Below are positions 61,349 through 64,000 of a stretch of DNA of 64,000 bases, piece after piece (the stretch's first letter is position 1; each line of letters begins with the position of its first letter). The notes beneath the pieces are model-generated. The model saw only the letters and a program-made list of their open reading frames with translations, was not told where the DNA came from and ran no database searches. The stretch covers positions 930,001 to 994,000 of the forward strand of contig NC_088321.1 of NCBI RefSeq assembly GCF_910592395.1, written 5' to 3'. The DNA is from Lineus longissimus. Lineage: Eukaryota > Nemertea > Pilidiophora > Heteronemertea > Lineidae. The position numbers were made by a program, and so were the translations under genes.

Positions 61349-61531
61349 TACAGTAGAACCTCTCTATTAAGGACACCCTCGGGACTGACATGTGCAGTCC
61401 TCAATAGAGAGGTGTCCTGATGAGAGAGGTCAAAGTGAATGGGACCGAGCAATTTTGGGACCAAAACTTTTGTCCTTAATAGAGAGGTTTTCCTTAATAG
61501 AGAGGTGTTCGCTAACAGAGGTTCCACTGTA
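61349..61531. mobile_element. Pogo-like MITE
   Basis: TACAGTAGAACCTCTCTATT to GGTTCCACTGTA, about 183 bp, intergenic. Confidence 0.88.
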
Positions 61532-62119
61532 TTTGGATGGAAAGCGTTCCTCATTAATTAAGCCTCTGGGAAAAAGTTATGAGTGTGGCGGATTGTCTTT
61601 ATATAACTGAAATATGGCTTAGACGTTTATTACGGGTACGTGACCTAAAACATAACAATAAAAGACGATATTAATATGCGGTGGAGGTGCAAGGTCAAAG
61701 ATGGAAGCCTTCGGCACATCTCCGCTTATTTGGTTCGAACCCACAACACGAGGCATGCATGCAGTGCATGGATTGGCATACACCGCAGAAGCTTTATTTA
61801 GAACATAATATTTCGGCCTTAAAAATCAACAGTGATTAAAAACGCCTAATAAACAGTAACAAAGAACATCGTACTTACATTTGATCAGGCTTTTTGACAA
61901 CGCTAATACGGTCTAACATGAGAAATCGGGAGTTTTTGTGCACAACGCAATTTGAAAATGCCGTGGCCATCACAGTGCCATTCCAAAGACATGCGCAAAT
62001 GGGCTAATCGTGACACGGTCATGTGCAAAGGGGCTAATCATGGCAGGGACATGCGCAAATCTTCGAAGAAAGGGCAAATCAAACTTCACAAAGTTGTCGA
62101 ACATCCACCAGCAGTTGTG

Positions 62120-62200
62120 GCGCGTTAGCTCGGAGCATAGAGCGTCAGACTGGCATGACCTGTGTTGTGGGTTCGAATCCTACCAAGCGCTACTTTTATA
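62120..62200 (+). repeat. tRNA-like sequence (pseudogene or SINE head)
   Basis: TTAGCTCGGAGCATAGAGC has a perfect 4-bp D stem (GCTC/GAGC), GTGGGTTCGAATCCTAC forms a T arm with one G-U pair, and TTTT follows. The anticodon stem and acceptor stem do not pair well, so no functional tRNA is claimed. Confidence 0.5.
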
Positions 62201-62204
62201 ATGC

Positions 62205-63105
62205 ATTTTTTGCCTTTTTGGGCGACGATTATTTTTATCAAAGCAATTAGCATAAGTCCAGCTGGACCAGACCGTGTCAGCAGAACCGTGCACTGGCCGC
62301 CTTGTCGACCTTTTCAGGGAGTTGCAACTCCCTGATCCTTCCCATGGTCTATAACCGGATCTTGGGAGATGCAAAAGCTTTTGTGGTCAAGATGAATCTG
62401 CCATGTCCTTCACTGCGGACTTAAGATGACATCTCATGGGGAAAGCCCTTTATTTCGCTCAGCTCCATCATACTTATCAAGTTTGTTTAACTCTTATTAA
62501 CCCAGGCGCACTTAGACTATTAAGATTAGGACTTTCTCGTTTAATGTGGTAAGAAAGTGTCGTTTTCCGCCAAGTGTCAAATAGCCCTCGGATAAATGTG
62601 GCGAGTATTTTCCGCAACCAAACTGGTTTAATCTTTGGGTTATTTTACTTACAAATAAACTGGCGAGACGCTCATAAATCACTCTGATTTTGTCAGCATT
62701 ACTCCCATCAGTAACAGTCTGTCTACATCTAAAGCCATCCTGAGGATATCCGGGGTCAATGTTCGCTGTTCGTTTCTCCGACCCTACGAGCAGGGTCACT
62801 CGAACATCTAATTAATTGGTCATCAGGCGTCCTGAAGCACAGGCCAATTGACCGAGCTTGTGTACAGAGGGAGGAGGATGGTCATCAGGCAACAAAGTAA
62901 CCCGCATCCTTAAAACACAAAGTCGGACTGAACTAACATGCAGCGGTCGGGAAAACGTATACACGAACCAATTGTATACAGATAGCACTCGAGCGTTTGA
63001 CTACTGACTATTGGAGTTGATTGGCGTTAGAAGTAGGAGCTAGATATAATTGGACCAACAGTAAATATACGTCAAAGACCGGCGTACCCCTTTAACCATC
63101 TAGGC
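62205..63105. other. Intergenic sequence without a supported gene
   Basis: It includes a scrap of the CATCCTGAGGATATCCGG family (62735-62770) and a terminal scrap of the TTAAAGGGGTACGCCG repeat (about 63080-63096). Nothing else is seen. Confidence 0.55.
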
Positions 63106-63109
63106 ACCA

Positions 63110-64000
63110 GTGGTTTACAATATCCTCCGCCTACCGATATGACGAAGGAATATAAAAGGTCTGAAGCTCAGGATACCCTAATTCCAATGTATCCTCGAAA
63201 ATACCAGCTGCCGATTCGATCCATCGTCGGTAGTACTCGAACGCCCGGAATCAGTATGTGCTGCAGTTTGAAAAGTTTGGATGCGGGGTATGATAATGAT
63301 ACAAATCAACATTTTGACATATGTACATAATTGATGAGATAAGAAGATAAGGTTGAAGAAAAAAAGAAAAACTGCGGGAGTCGAACCCGTGACCAGCCGA
63401 TCCACAGTCAAACACTCCCAGCGCTAAACCGTCAAGGCTTTCATGCTCAAGTGACGATTTCATTCGCCTCTTATATGCGGTATGCAAACGAGCGCGCCGT
63501 AATTGTGACAAGGTCGCGCAGGTGGCAAAGTGATTGACCCAAATAGTTCCAAGTAATCGTATATTTCGATAGTTGTACAGATTTTTCTCAACATATCGTA
63601 TTTATATACCTCAGTGATATAAAAGATTATCTTTGCAGTTGATTTAACGCTTGAATGGCCTTTTTTTAAAGTCTTTAAAAATCTAGGTCAGCAGGGGGTC
63701 AGAGTCGTCAATCAATTGTTTTGAAAGACTCCGGCAGAGTCAAAAGAACTTGATGTTGGCGCCGATGATGTCAGCAATATGGCGTTTTCCGCCCCACCCG
63801 TAAGATTTGCTATCGTCAGTCACGTCATGAGCACATTGAACTGCTAGTGAGCCATGCTGAATGAGTACCGGCTACCGCTCTCTCCATCATCACCGACGAT
63901 ATGTGCCGGTGCCGGTCGTGCGAGGTCGTTTCAATGAAAAAGACGCACGCCACTGCCGTACCGGTACCTGAGAAAACCTGCTGTTTTAGGCAGACTAATT
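63110..64000 (-). repeat. >=0.9-kb dispersed repeat, copy 2, running off the window
   Basis: Reverse complement of 50690-51585. The tRNA-like head on the minus strand is at 63370-63440 and is better preserved (TTTAGCGCTGGGAG, GGTTCGACTCCCG). The element continues past position 64000. Confidence 0.9.

Noticed and set aside
62120-62200. Functional tRNA gene
   Set aside because: D arm and T arm are good, but the anticodon and acceptor stems do not pair.

Overview
This window is nuclear DNA of an invertebrate bilaterian animal. Coding regions are split into many short exons by GT-AG introns, no bacterial-style gene packing is seen, and the introns and spacers are crowded with short inverted-repeat transposons, tRNA/5S-derived repeats, minisatellites and two satellite arrays. 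The repeat style (pogo-like MITEs with a TA duplication, ATT microsatellites next to a GCGC-containing tail, tRNA-derived SINE heads) is typical of marine invertebrates such as molluscs, brachiopods, amphioxus or hemichordates. The sequence alone does not tell me which. All exon chains below were built by hand from splice sites and reading-frame continuity.

Layout. (1) 98-13,761, minus: a 1,028-residue coiled-coil protein with a long acidic, Ser-rich tail, ten coding exons and one GC-AG intron; not identified. (2) 22,145-28,911, minus: a complete Smad2/3 gene (eight coding exons, 415 aa, ending SSVS), the receptor-regulated transducer of TGF-beta/activin signalling. (3) 30,570-35,083, minus: a complete endonuclease V gene (seven exons, 290 aa). 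(4) 37,101-39,033, plus: a NATD1-like small GNAT acetyltransferase with two tandem, apparently mutually exclusive copies of its catalytic exon. (5) 41,163-48,707, minus: a complete DPP8/9-type cytosolic prolyl dipeptidase (13 coding exons, 852 aa, triad Ser719/Asp797/His829). (6) 48,708-64,000: no confident gene. It holds a >=0.9-kb repeat in two inverted copies (50.69-51.58 kb and 63.11 kb to the window end) that bracket a 286-bp satellite (15 copies) and an exact 161-bp-period satellite (about 10 copies).

The five genes belong to unrelated pathways and are ordinary neighbours; nothing suggests an operon. ENDOV and the NATD1-like gene are head to head across about 2 kb. The most notable observations are the NATD1-like alternative exon pair (119 nt each, 49-nt intron, double inclusion gives an immediate stop); a 363-bp MITE present twice with a CRE, an E-box, an octamer and a TATA box; a pogo-like MITE sitting 5 nt inside a DPP8/9 intron; a 129-bp duplication across a DPP8/9 acceptor; and the splice-signal-bearing 161-bp array.
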